In this document: one piece after another, positions 14,621 through 23,234 of the stretch
Position numbering within the stretch: the stretch's first letter is position 1
Layout of the letters: each line of letters begins with the position of its first letter
Assembly: GCA_028691715.1 (NCBI GenBank)
Contig: JAQUYR010000010.1
Location: 1-28,740 of the forward strand
Direction of reading: 5' to 3'
DNA length: 28,740 bases
From: Bacilli bacterium
GTDB taxonomy: Bacteria > Bacillota_I > Bacilli_A > ML615J-28 > CAG-698
Program-made: the position numbers and the translations under genes
The notes under the pieces: generated by a model
Database searches by the model: none
What the model was told of the DNA's origin: nothing
Seen by the model: only the letters and a program-made list of their open reading frames with translations

Positions 14621-15311
14621 TTTTATCACCTAAAATCAAAGATATAAACTTGATATCTTCAAGAGTTGTTGCTTTAACATTATATGGATTTCCAGGAATA
14701 ATCGTCGGTCTGATATTATAATACTTCTCTAGCAAGCTGAGGTCATCGTATCCAATATAGTTTTCAGAATTGGCCTTCAGAATTGCCTCCTTTAGAAGAT
14801 CCCTAGACATTCCCTGTGGTGTTTGAATAGCAAATAAGTCATCTCTATCCAAGGTTAAAAATTCTTTTTCCGTCATCTTTTTAATCGTATCACTAACCCT
14901 GTAACCTAAGCAACAAGGATTTCCCCGCTTTACTTGTTCATAAACAGCCATTATTTCTTCCCTATTAATAAGAGGGCGAGCTCCATCATGGATTAAAATA
15001 TTCATAGAGTCTGCCTTTAAGAGACCATTGTAGACACTTTCTTGTCTTGTTCTTCCCCCAACAACTACATCAATTCTTTTTCTATCTATATGATTTAGGC
15101 TTTGTTCAAGGAGAGCTTCATCAGAATTTCGATATACAATAATTACTTTTTGGCATTCCTTAATTCCCAAAAATTTTTCTAAAGAATATCTAAATATTGG
15201 CTTATTGTTGATCAGGTAAAAGTTTTTATTATATGAAAGTTTGGATCTCGTACTATTTCCTGCTATTAGAAGAATAACCTCAAATTTTTCGTTTGTCATA
15301 TAAAAACTCAT
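14610..15311 (-). CDS. ispD: 2-C-methyl-D-erythritol 4-phosphate cytidylyltransferase
   Basis: 233 aa. It makes CDP-ME from MEP and CTP. Motifs are the modified nucleotide-binding start LLIAGNSTRSKLSYNKNFYLINNKPIF (the more usual form is AAGxGxRMxxxxPKQ), VVVGGRTRQESVYNGL, ILIHDGARPLI, IQTPQG, and GYDDLSLLEKY. The start is uncertain: ATG at 15311 (inside the upstream gene, 32-nt overlap) or ATG at 15299. Neither has a good Shine-Dalgarno, so initiation probably depends on translation of the upstream gene. Confidence 0.93.
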   Translation of the reverse strand: MSFYMTNEKFEVILLIAGNSTRSKLSYNKNFYLINNKPIFRYSLEKFLGIKECQKVIIVYRNSDEALLEQSLNHIDRKRIDVVVGGRTRQESVYNGLLKADSMNILIHDGARPLINREEIMAVYEQVKRGNPCCLGYRVSDTIKKMTEKEFLTLDRDDLFAIQTPQGMSRDLLKEAILKANSENYIGYDDLSLLEKYYNIRPTIIPGNPYNVKATTLEDIKFISLILGDKNEL

Positions 15312-16851
15312 TATTTATATCGACACGATAGTTATCATATTGATAACTATTACGATTTTCTTTCTTTTCGCGGTAAATACTGAACTGTTTATTATACTCA
15401 GTATTGTTTGCCAGATTCAGCGCTTCATATCCAGCAACAATAAACCTTTCGGAACTAGGATTAGAAACACTTTCACTCTTAACAATTCCTAAAGCATTAT
15501 TCATCTGATATTTATTTCCATTAAATATTATATCAAAATTCATCAGATCAGATGTATTGCTGTTTATATCACTGACTATTCTCTCATAATCCAAGTTACC
15601 CGTAAAGATTAAACAAAAATCAGCATTAGCGAGTTTATAAATTCTCAATTGGTTGCCATTATTGCTCATCAATTTTGAAAAATAGCGATCGACCAAGACA
15701 TTAGCAACATCTTTTCCCATCTTTTCAGCATAAAGAGCAACCTTTTTTAAAGTGATAAAGACAAGCGTAAAAGGTTTACTGGCTTCAAGAACCACTCTAA
15801 TATCGGTTTCCAGATTTTCTCTTGTGAGATATTTAATTTGCCGAGGAATAAAATTAGCTCGATGAATTATATTGTAAACATATATTCCCTCAAAGGTTCT
15901 CGTCTCCTCAAACCACTCAATTCCATTTACTGTTTTTAAGCGATAATAATATATGTTACTACCTTCAGCCTGAAGGAGCATCTTCTTATATATACCCATA
16001 TCCTCTTCAACAACATATGATAACAATAATTCTGAAGGAAGATTGTTGATTTCTACTCCCAAAAGTTTCTTCATAGAATCAGTGAGAACATAACCATTAT
16101 TATAAATATCAAAATAAGCAATTGGTTCGTTCATTGAATCAAAGAAATTATATAGATGTGTAGCATACTCTTTAATAATACTATCTTTATAAACCTGAGC
16201 TGGAGTAAGTTTTTGATTGTATAATACATATCCTCTAACCTTACCATCTTCAGTAACCATTGATTTGATGACTTCTTCTTTAATACTAGTAAATTCATTA
16301 AAAATTATCTCAATATTAAAACTTTTTTCACCAAACCCTTTTAAATGGCTTAAAAATCTTTTATATGTCATCTCTTCGCCATCACAAATTATTTTTTGAA
16401 CTGTTTTATACCACTTTTTCTTCTTTTTATATGTTTTGGGAACAATGTTATAAAATTGTTCTGTGAACATCAAAAGATGTGATTTTTTATCAAAATAGGC
16501 ATAAATGTTGCTTTCAATATTTGAAGGAGTAAGCTCATAAAATCGCATACGATGTTTAAAATTCAAAGCTCGAATCAAAATAACGATAAATACCAAAATA
16601 CAAGCTAAGACTAACACGGCAATAGCCCATACGATCAGATTAATATTTAAAAGTGTGACTACTAGATTTCTCGTTATATACCAAACAAACACAGCCAATC
16701 CAACAGAAATTAAAAGAATAAGCGTTTCAACAATCGGAAATTTTTTAAAAATGACAAGCGTTGATATATATAGAATGCCTAAAATACTTAAGGCTAAAAT
16801 TCCGATATCATTTTGTTTTTGAATAATAAAATCTATTATAATATCAAACAT
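15280..16851 (-). CDS. Membrane PAS-like/degenerate GGDEF protein
   Basis: 523 aa. The N-terminus has three or four membrane helices (about 15-35, 38-58, 66-95). A soluble region follows with a PAS-like segment around 230-330 (FFDSMNEPIAYFDIYNNGYVLTDSMKKLLG). A GGDEF-fold segment covers about 345-490: FTLVFITLKKVALYAEKMGKDVANVLVDRYFSKL, then YKLANADFCLIF. LANADF occupies the GGDEF position, and the usual metal Asp and substrate Asn residues are absent, so diguanylate cyclase activity is unlikely; a nucleotide-sensing or scaffold role is inference. The last 25 residues are Tyr/Asn/charged and look disordered. GGAGG precedes the ATG. It is 10 nt after mgsA and overlaps ispD. Confidence 0.7.
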   Translation of the reverse strand: MFDIIIDFIIQKQNDIGILALSILGILYISTLVIFKKFPIVETLILLISVGLAVFVWYITRNLVVTLLNINLIVWAIAVLVLACILVFIVILIRALNFKHRMRFYELTPSNIESNIYAYFDKKSHLLMFTEQFYNIVPKTYKKKKKWYKTVQKIICDGEEMTYKRFLSHLKGFGEKSFNIEIIFNEFTSIKEEVIKSMVTEDGKVRGYVLYNQKLTPAQVYKDSIIKEYATHLYNFFDSMNEPIAYFDIYNNGYVLTDSMKKLLGVEINNLPSELLLSYVVEEDMGIYKKMLLQAEGSNIYYYRLKTVNGIEWFEETRTFEGIYVYNIIHRANFIPRQIKYLTRENLETDIRVVLEASKPFTLVFITLKKVALYAEKMGKDVANVLVDRYFSKLMSNNGNQLRIYKLANADFCLIFTGNLDYERIVSDINSNTSDLMNFDIIFNGNKYQMNNALGIVKSESVSNPSSERFIVAGYEALNLANNTEYNKQFSIYREKKENRNSYQYDNYRVDINNEFLYDKRKI

Positions 16852-16861
16852 CTCTTTCCTC

Positions 16862-17215
16862 CTATCTAACTAGTAAAGTTGCTGTTCTTCTATTGGTAGC
16901 TAATGGTATCTCATAAACATCACATAACCTGAGTAAAGCTGATATATCTGGTTCGTGTGGCTGAGCAGTTAAAGGGTCCCTAAAAAATATGACCATATCA
17001 ATTTCACCATTTGCTACTCTTGCTCCTATTTCCTGATCACCACCAAGAGGTCCAGACTTGTGGCAATGTATCTGTAAGTTTGTATTTTCCATTATTATTC
17101 TTCCAGTAGTTCCCGTGGCATATAAAATATGTTCGCTCAAATATTCTTCATTTTCTTGAGCAAATGCTAAAATATCAGGTTTTTTCTTATCATGGGCAAT
17201 TAAAGCTATTCTCAT
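16862..17215 (-). CDS. mgsA: Methylglyoxal synthase
   Basis: 117 aa. It converts dihydroxyacetone phosphate to methylglyoxal and phosphate, a bypass of lower glycolysis that relieves sugar-phosphate stress. Active-site residues line up with the E. coli enzyme at a constant offset of 11: His8, Asp60 (GGDQEIGA), Asp80 (FFRDPLTAQPHEPD), His87 and Asp90; ATGTTG (33-38) and SGP hold phosphate. GAGAGG precedes the ATG. It is the first gene of the mgsA-GGDEF-like-ispD-ispF run, with an extended -10 just upstream. Confidence 0.97.
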   Translation of the reverse strand: MRIALIAHDKKKPDILAFAQENEEYLSEHILYATGTTGRIIMENTNLQIHCHKSGPLGGDQEIGARVANGEIDMVIFFRDPLTAQPHEPDISALLRLCDVYEIPLATNRRTATLLVR

Positions 17216-17238
17216 AGATTACCTCTCATTTCTATATA

Positions 17239-17266
17239 ATTATAACATGTTTTTTCAATAAAACAA
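17239..17266 (-). promoter_or_regulatory. Promoter of the mgsA operon
   Basis: Extended -10 TGTTATAAT (TATAAT 17244-17239) with a weak -35, TTGTTT (17266-17261), 16 bp upstream. It lies between the cdaA terminator and the mgsA Shine-Dalgarno. Confidence 0.6.
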
Positions 17267-17285
17267 ATAATGTTTGCACAAAAAC

Positions 17286-17320
17286 TAAAAAAAGCTTTGG
17301 AATTTTCGGTTTTCCAAAGC
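17286..17320 (-). terminator. Terminator after cdaA
   Basis: GCTTTGGAA / TTCCAAAGC 9-bp stem (17320-17312 with 17302-17294), followed on the minus strand by TTTTTTTAG. It lies 7 bp after the cdaA stop. Confidence 0.92.
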
Positions 17321-17327
17321 CGTTGAT

Positions 17328-18128
17328 TTATTTTATTATAAGGTATTGATCGAGAATTTCTCTAATTCTTTCATTGGAAAGTTCCAAATTGATTACTCCC
17401 GAAATGGTTATTGAAACATTTCCCGTTTCCTCTGAGACAACTATTGTTAAGGCATCATACCTTTCACTAACTCCAATTGCTGCTCGATGTCTGGTACCAA
17501 ATGATTTGGGAACATCGTATTTGTCTGTTGAGGGAAAATACGCACCAGCACACATTATTCTATTCTTCCTTATTATAACAGCACCATCATGACAAGCTGT
17601 TCCTGGAGTAAAAATAGTGGTCAGTATTTCCTGGGTAATCACAGAATTGATCTGAATAGCTTTTTCAATAAAGGTGTTCAGGCTATCTTCACGCTCAAAG
17701 GTAATTAAAGCTCCAATGTGTCTTTTTGATAAGTAATCCACTGTCTGAGCGATTGTATTGATAATTCCTTGTTTTTCTTGAACAGAGGTAAAAGAGTTAT
17801 CGACTTTAGACATTACAAAAACCGATTCCCAAAGATTTCTTATCTCCTGACTATAGATAATAACAAAGATACCAACCATCCAGAAGGCAATTACCTCTAT
17901 TATTGACCTAATCATTCTTAAATCAAATAAAATAGTTATCAAGTAAGCAACCAAAAATACCAAAATAGCTACTAAAACCTTTCCCGGTTTTATTCTTTTT
18001 TTAATCAAAACATATAATGCAAAAAACAAAGCTAATACTAAACTTAAATCCAATATCAATTTAAGTATTCCTAAAGTACTAAAATCATTCGTGTAATCTG
18101 ATATTATTTTTATTAAATTATCAAACAT
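17328..18128 (-). CDS. cdaA: Diadenylate cyclase, CdaA type
   Basis: 266 aa from ATG, close to the 273 aa of B. subtilis CdaA. It makes c-di-AMP from two ATP at the membrane. Three helices (about 20-92) are followed by a short linker helix and the DAC domain, with the catalytic CHDGAVI (Asp181-Gly-Ala) and GTRHRAAIG (Arg213-His-Arg). SITISGVINLELS closes the domain. The ATG at 18128 is chosen because AAGGTG stands six bases before it; an in-frame GTG overlaps that site. Oddly, cdaR and glmM, the usual partners, are absent. Instead it is third in an operon behind a helicase-like giant and an ankyrin protein, overlapping the latter by 8 nt. Confidence 0.95.
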   Translation of the reverse strand: MFDNLIKIISDYTNDFSTLGILKLILDLSLVLALFFALYVLIKKRIKPGKVLVAILVFLVAYLITILFDLRMIRSIIEVIAFWMVGIFVIIYSQEIRNLWESVFVMSKVDNSFTSVQEKQGIINTIAQTVDYLSKRHIGALITFEREDSLNTFIEKAIQINSVITQEILTTIFTPGTACHDGAVIIRKNRIMCAGAYFPSTDKYDVPKSFGTRHRAAIGVSERYDALTIVVSEETGNVSITISGVINLELSNERIREILDQYLIIK

Positions 18129-18699
18129 TTCTTTCACCTTCTCTGCTCAGTATCAAATCAATTTGATCTCTTCTGTCCTGATCCAATTCCTGTTTACTCA
18201 TAAAATATCTGATCATTTTCTCGTCCTTTTCCTCTATTGCATAATCTATTGGAAGATTATTTATTTCATCCAAGATAACAACATCGGCTCCATGCTCTAC
18301 AAGATATTTAGCAATCTCAATATTCCCATTTATTGCTGCCAGATGAAGAGGAGTTTGTTCCTGAGAAGCTCCAACATTCAAATCACATCCGTTCGCAACT
18401 AAACTACGGACAAATTTTATTTTCCCTTCATTAACAGCTTTATGAAGAGGAGTATCACCATATTCATTTGCAATATTCATGTTTACTCCAGCTTTAATAA
18501 ACAAATTAAACAGTTTAATATCATTCAATTTTAGAGCAACATGTAATAAAGTTTGCCCTAAATATCCCTGAGTGCTGATATCAATATCTTCATCTTCCAA
18601 TTTTGCCAAGGTACTCCTGATATAAAAGTATCGATGAGGATCCTGTTTAACCGTATCAACAAAATCTTTAAATTTCTTTTTATTTCCTCTTTTATTCAT
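18121..18699 (-). CDS. Ankyrin-repeat protein
   Basis: 192 aa, cytosolic (no signal or membrane helix). Three good ankyrin repeats lie at about 47-79 (GQTLLHVALKLNDIKLFNLFIKAG), 80-112 (GDTPLHKAVNEGKIKFVRSLVANG) and 113-146 (EQTPLHLAAINGNIEIAKYLVEHG), with a decayed fourth at 147-170. The N-terminal 45 residues are basic and helical, the C-terminal 20 charged. Ankyrin repeats bind proteins; the partner is unknown. The 8-nt overlaps with both the helicase-like gene and cdaA suggest that these products are made together, so either could be the partner. Confidence 0.9.
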   Translation of the reverse strand: MNKRGNKKKFKDFVDTVKQDPHRYFYIRSTLAKLEDEDIDISTQGYLGQTLLHVALKLNDIKLFNLFIKAGVNMNIANEYGDTPLHKAVNEGKIKFVRSLVANGCDLNVGASQEQTPLHLAAINGNIEIAKYLVEHGADVVILDEINNLPIDYAIEEKDEKMIRYFMSKQELDQDRRDQIDLILSREGERNV

Positions 18700-21600
18700 T
18701 CTTCAAAGCCTCAATAATGGTTGTTGCCACCTTCTTTATTCCCTCACCAAACAACACTTTAGAAATAGTAATCACTTTCCAATTGTTTTTAATAGCATTC
18801 ACGTATTCTTCACGATAGATATTCATAATTTCACTTCTGTTGATATCATCGAATAAAATTAATACTCCAAATAAACTATCTCCCTTTTTCAAGATTAGAT
18901 CAATATTACCATTGTTTGTGAAGACCTCAAAATCATATTTTCTTATTTCTTCAGCTAATAGTTCACGCATTCTGTCAGGAATCTCTTCATTAAAGATATG
19001 ATTTCGACCATCAAGAATACTTTTAATTCCTGTAGTGAATTTAGATACTACATCAGTCTGTAATAACTTTTTACTATCATAGATGACCACCTTTTGACGA
19101 CACAAAAGAAGGCTATCCAACATATTAGCACTGATATAATCTATATCGATCATCTGGTAATCCTCTAAATCGATAATGTTGTAATCACTGTTGACCAGAT
19201 ATCCTGTAGTCAAATCACTGATGCTCAGATTATCTAGGAAAAAAGAGATTATTTCCTTATTCTGAAAATTATTTGATATAAGGATTTTTGATAAATCCTC
19301 ATAGGTTTTTCTTCTTTTACCGAGATCCTTTAGGAAATAATTGATTTTCACTTTTTTATTATTTTCATATAACTCAAAAATATACTGATTTATCTTTTTC
19401 TCAACAATTTCTAGACCTATATTTTTTGAATATAAATGGTGATTTATTCCTCTTTGTCCAACCATATAATTCATTAAATTTTTTGGAGTGAGATCATATC
19501 GATAAGATAGATTGAACTTTTGGGTATTTCTTATAATCGAAATCAAATTATTGGAAATTGATGCATGTAACTGATACTCTCCCGAAATGATGACTTGACT
19601 GTTAACACTATTGATAAATTGTTGATTTGGACTCAAGATATGAGCATCATCAATTATAATAAGATCAAAATCATCAGTATTCAAATATCTGTCAACAAAT
19701 TTAGTGTTTGCCAGAAAGATATGTTTTAATCCTTTTGTTCTCCTGATATATGCCTGATAGTCCAAATTTTTAATACCATTCAGATTAAATCTATGACTAC
19801 TGTACTTTCTGATATCGCTTAGAATGTTTTCTCCATCAACCTCTATGAGATGATTTTCCAAATCTCTGATTTCTTGAAGATATTCTTTCAGATTTTTGAT
19901 TTCATCAATTATCCTATTTCTATCCAAATAGATGTCCTTTAAGCCACTCATATATAAATAACAGAAGTCGGTAACAAGGGTTTCACTTTTTGTCAGTGTG
20001 ATGATGTATTTAATTAGCTTATTCAACTTGTATTTATTTAGGATTGAAATTCCTTCTGTAATTGCTAGATAGGTCAATAATTCTTCCTTAGAGTTTAACA
20101 ATTTAGTGGTGTAATCGATTGTTTCAATAAAATCGCTGTAATAATATCGAGAAATTCCATCCTTAAATATCTTACAATACATTTTAAATGTCTCTGTCAG
20201 ATTACCACTATATTCCTTGCAGTTTTCTAAATGAGATCGCAAATCCCTGTTATTATTTATATCTAAGCTCTTAATAAAGGATTCATTGTTACTGAAGCAT
20301 TCAAAATAAGAGACAAAATTCTGGATAACTCTTGATATCTGTTGGATATCAGTTTTGGAACTATCATATAGTTCTCCGTAAATCCTTTGATATTTCTCAC
20401 TACTATCGAGCAAATGAGAGTATTTTTCTCTCTCTTCAAGAGCCTTCTTTATTGCGAAATATGTCTCAGCTTTAACATAGTCAAAATCATTTGCTCTCAC
20501 AACATATAGCATTCGATCGTTTGAAAGAAAAAGATTTTGGATATAATCAAAGATCATAGAAACATTTTTAGTTTTTTCCAAAAAGCTTTGACCTTTAACC
20601 GGAAGATCGTACTTTTCAAGAGTGATAAAGAGTTCATTCAATTCATTATATGACTTTTTAAACATCAATAGAGTACGAATAATTCGCTCATGTTCTTCTT
20701 TTACATTTGTCTCTTTATCAACCAGTTTATAAAGCATCTTGATGATTCGGCTGCGATATTCCTTTTTACCAATGCCTTCAACATATTTTTTCAGACTCTC
20801 TAATTTACCCAAAACATTATTTTTAGGGTCATACTTTAGTCGAACCAGGTCATAATATTGGTCCTTTAGTTCTTTAAATCTTTTAATGTTTTCCAGATAT
20901 TTTGCTATTTTTTCGGTCAATACTTCAATTTTAATATTGTCGTATTTCTTTCTTATATTATGAAAAGCTTTATTTTTTTCCTTGTTTGAATCATTCTTAA
21001 TAATATCAGCAATTGTCTGCAAGGTCTCTTTGCATTCATTGTTATCTAGTTTGGGAAATTCCTTGTGAAATTCTTCGATTTCTCCCCTGGTAACATCAAT
21101 ATTCTCAATTAATTTTAATAGTTTACTCTGCATTGATGAGTATTGATTATTGATGATGACATTAATCCATTTTCGATTGATGTTAAATTCATTCACAAAA
21201 TCAACAAATCTGATGACTTCACCAATACTCTCATCGCTATTTAAAAATTCCCATTCGGAAAAAGCTGTTATCTTAGCAGCCGTTTTCTCAAAAATTTCTT
21301 TTTGAATCGTTCCCTTATTGATCTTTATCGTGATATTCTTGCGATCAGCATTGAGCTTATCAATATTATCTAGGGAGTCTCCAGTAAAATACTCCCCAAG
21401 AATAGTATTAATTTCTTCATCTATCTTAATCGTATCAACATCAATATATTTGTGTTCAATATAATACCTTATCTCTTGCAGTTTGTACACATCGCTCTTT
21501 AAATTCTTGTATTCGTTTTGGGCTTCCCGGAAGGTTACTAACGACTCCTCAATCCAGCTTTTAGGTACTGAACTGATTTCAAGATTCTCCAGATAATAAA

Positions 21601-23005
21601 TTATATTCTTTAACATCGCATAATTTTCGATTTTATTTATGCCAAAATTCTTTTCTAGATAATTCTTTTCTTCAAGAAATGTTCTAAAACATTTGTCAAT
21701 TTGATATATCAATGTAATTATTTGATTAGGATATTTTATCTGATTAATGATGGGAATTTCTTTCCAAACGCTCTCCTTAAAACTTACCATCTTCATCAAA
21801 GAACTTTGAATTTTCTCAAGACTTTTCTTAACATCAAGATATTCATGTTTGTATAAATCGGTTACTTTTTCAATTTCAAGAGCTTTCCTAGGCTTGTCGA
21901 CTAAAACACTCAATTCATCTAAAATTTCAGTAAAGCGAAAGTTTGCAATTCTGCCATTCATCGCTTTTTCATATTGATCTATCTTCTGGTATCTCTCCAA
22001 TAAATCATCCTTCAATTCCATCACTGAATTATATTTTCTTGGTGAAGTTTCGATTATTTGATTGGCTAGTTTAAAAAATGGTTGAGAAAAATCAGCAAGA
22101 TAATTAATCAGTTGTTTTTGAACCATTGTTTCCTTGACATCATTCAGTGTTTCTATGGCATCAGAGATATACAATACTCGGTTTTCCCGATAAATAGCAT
22201 TAATTGCAATATCTTTTAAGACTGTTGTTTTACCACTGCCATATCTACCAACTATCGAAAAACTTTTTCCTAGTATAGCATTCATCAATATTTCTCGTTG
22301 AGTTTTGTTTAATGGTAAAGAGTAGTAATAATCTTGAATTTCATCTGTATATAAATGATTGGCTAATTTTTCATCAAATTCTTTAGCTTCCTGGAACTTT
22401 GTGAAATCGATTAGAGTATCTCTCTTTTTTAAATTAGCAAAGGTTAAATAATTCTCCAATTCAACACTAAACTCACTAGCCCTGTTAAAACTTAAGCAGA
22501 ATTCATCCATAGCATAAATGCTATTAAACTTTTCTCCAAGAGAAATATTACTCTTCATGAATTCAGTAAAGGTTGAGGCGATTAAAGGATTTTCTATTGG
22601 TCTGTACATCAATTGGAAAAATACTTCCATTTCTTCAAAGTAGATTTCAATTGGAAGCAGTAATATTGGCATGAAAATCTCTTTTTTATCGCTATTAGTG
22701 TACTTTAGAATTCCATATGTGATGAATAATTGTTTCAAGCCATCTTTGTCAGTCAGATTTTTGAAAAACAAATAGGGCAATTTATTACGAATTTCCTCAT
22801 CAGGTAGGGTACTCTTTCCAATTCCCATGTTTTGAATAAAGAAAGAAGCTACCTCCTTAATATTGATTATTTCAAAATTTAACATCCTCTTTATTACATC
22901 GTAATCAATATTTCCAAGCTCCAAATAAGCATCAGAAGTAAAGATATTTTTCAAATGTAAATTATTAGATGAAAGTTTTAAACTTGCGAAAATATCTTTA
23001 ACCAT
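18692..23005 (-). CDS. Giant SF1 helicase-like protein, DUF4011-like front and degenerate nuclease-like tail
   Basis: 1437 aa. Residues 70-150 resemble the DUF4011 region of large helicases (LFITYGILKY, MPILLLPIEI, IENPLIASTF). SF1 (UPF1/DNA2-like) motifs follow: Q motif LNKTQREILMNAI (232-244), Walker A GRYGSGKTT (253-261), Ia RVLYISDAIETLNDVKETM. About 825 mostly helical, coiled-coil-like residues intervene before motif II DLIIIDDAH (1113-1121), III VIISGEYQLHAS (about 1138-1149) and IV FNLSYRYDLTP. Motifs V/VI are weak (LLLCRQKVVIYDS near 1300). The last 90 residues (EEIRKYDFEVFTNNGNIDLILKKGD, then FGVLILFDD) resemble a Vsr/PD-(D/E)XK-type end lacking clear catalytic acids. It heads an operon with ankyrin and cdaA genes. 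The role is unknown; repair, RNA work or defence are all possible. Confidence 0.7.
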   Translation of the reverse strand: MVKDIFASLKLSSNNLHLKNIFTSDAYLELGNIDYDVIKRMLNFEIINIKEVASFFIQNMGIGKSTLPDEEIRNKLPYLFFKNLTDKDGLKQLFITYGILKYTNSDKKEIFMPILLLPIEIYFEEMEVFFQLMYRPIENPLIASTFTEFMKSNISLGEKFNSIYAMDEFCLSFNRASEFSVELENYLTFANLKKRDTLIDFTKFQEAKEFDEKLANHLYTDEIQDYYYSLPLNKTQREILMNAILGKSFSIVGRYGSGKTTVLKDIAINAIYRENRVLYISDAIETLNDVKETMVQKQLINYLADFSQPFFKLANQIIETSPRKYNSVMELKDDLLERYQKIDQYEKAMNGRIANFRFTEILDELSVLVDKPRKALEIEKVTDLYKHEYLDVKKSLEKIQSSLMKMVSFKESVWKEIPIINQIKYPNQIITLIYQIDKCFRTFLEEKNYLEKNFGINKIENYAMLKNIIYYLENLEISSVPKSWIEESLVTFREAQNEYKNLKSDVYKLQEIRYYIEHKYIDVDTIKIDEEINTILGEYFTGDSLDNIDKLNADRKNITIKINKGTIQKEIFEKTAAKITAFSEWEFLNSDESIGEVIRFVDFVNEFNINRKWINVIINNQYSSMQSKLLKLIENIDVTRGEIEEFHKEFPKLDNNECKETLQTIADIIKNDSNKEKNKAFHNIRKKYDNIKIEVLTEKIAKYLENIKRFKELKDQYYDLVRLKYDPKNNVLGKLESLKKYVEGIGKKEYRSRIIKMLYKLVDKETNVKEEHERIIRTLLMFKKSYNELNELFITLEKYDLPVKGQSFLEKTKNVSMIFDYIQNLFLSNDRMLYVVRANDFDYVKAETYFAIKKALEEREKYSHLLDSSEKYQRIYGELYDSSKTDIQQISRVIQNFVSYFECFSNNESFIKSLDINNNRDLRSHLENCKEYSGNLTETFKMYCKIFKDGISRYYYSDFIETIDYTTKLLNSKEELLTYLAITEGISILNKYKLNKLIKYIITLTKSETLVTDFCYLYMSGLKDIYLDRNRIIDEIKNLKEYLQEIRDLENHLIEVDGENILSDIRKYSSHRFNLNGIKNLDYQAYIRRTKGLKHIFLANTKFVDRYLNTDDFDLIIIDDAHILSPNQQFINSVNSQVIISGEYQLHASISNNLISIIRNTQKFNLSYRYDLTPKNLMNYMVGQRGINHHLYSKNIGLEIVEKKINQYIFELYENNKKVKINYFLKDLGKRRKTYEDLSKILISNNFQNKEIISFFLDNLSISDLTTGYLVNSDYNIIDLEDYQMIDIDYISANMLDSLLLCRQKVVIYDSKKLLQTDVVSKFTTGIKSILDGRNHIFNEEIPDRMRELLAEEIRKYDFEVFTNNGNIDLILKKGDSLFGVLILFDDINRSEIMNIYREEYVNAIKNNWKVITISKVLFGEGIKKVATTIIEALKNE

Positions 23006-23024
23006 ATTTCTTACCTCTTAAATA

Positions 23025-23030
23025 ATTATA
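23025..23030 (-). promoter_or_regulatory. Promoter (-10) of the helicase-ankyrin-cdaA operon
   Basis: Extended -10 TGGTATAAT on the minus strand, 19 bp before the ATG; GAGG follows as Shine-Dalgarno. The best -35 (TTCTAA, 17 bp upstream) is weak. Confidence 0.6.
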
Positions 23031-23147
23031 CCAAAAAACTACATAAATTAGAATAGTATTTTTTTTATTTTCTTTTTCCTAATATTTATAATAAACAATC
23101 ATTTCAATTGCTCTTTATATTTCTCTATAATTTTCAACCTTTTTACT

Positions 23148-23195
23148 GAATATTTTCATTAAAAAAAGTGAAAAATTTATGGGAATATTTTCATT
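23148..23195. repeat. Direct repeat in the divergent promoter region
   Basis: GAATATTTTCATT occurs twice, at 23148-23160 and 23183-23195, 35 bp apart; GTGAAAAATTT between them is a partial inverted copy. The rest of the 260-bp intergenic region (23006-23265) is A/T-rich with no other feature beyond the two promoters. It could be a shared operator or only low-complexity sequence. Confidence 0.4.
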
Positions 23196-23228
23196 TATTT
23201 TTTTCTTTTATTTTAACTTTTTTCATAG

Positions 23229-23234
23229 TATAAT
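23229..23234 (+). promoter_or_regulatory. -10 box of nrdJ
   Basis: TATAAT 31 bp before the nrdJ ATG; the -35 region is T-rich and has no clear box. No cobalamin riboswitch and no NrdR-type box pair is seen upstream of nrdJ. Confidence 0.55.

Noticed and set aside
22800..22830. GIGKST near residue 61 of the helicase-like protein as a second P-loop
   Set aside because: The first Gly of GxxxxGK is missing (Gln58) and there is no preceding hydrophobic strand; the real Walker A is GRYGSGKT at 253-260.
17328..23005. CBASS-like or other known cyclic-nucleotide defence system
   Set aside because: CdaA is a membrane DAC enzyme, not a CD-NTase, and no effector with a cyclic-nucleotide sensor is adjacent; the defence reading stays only as one hypothesis.
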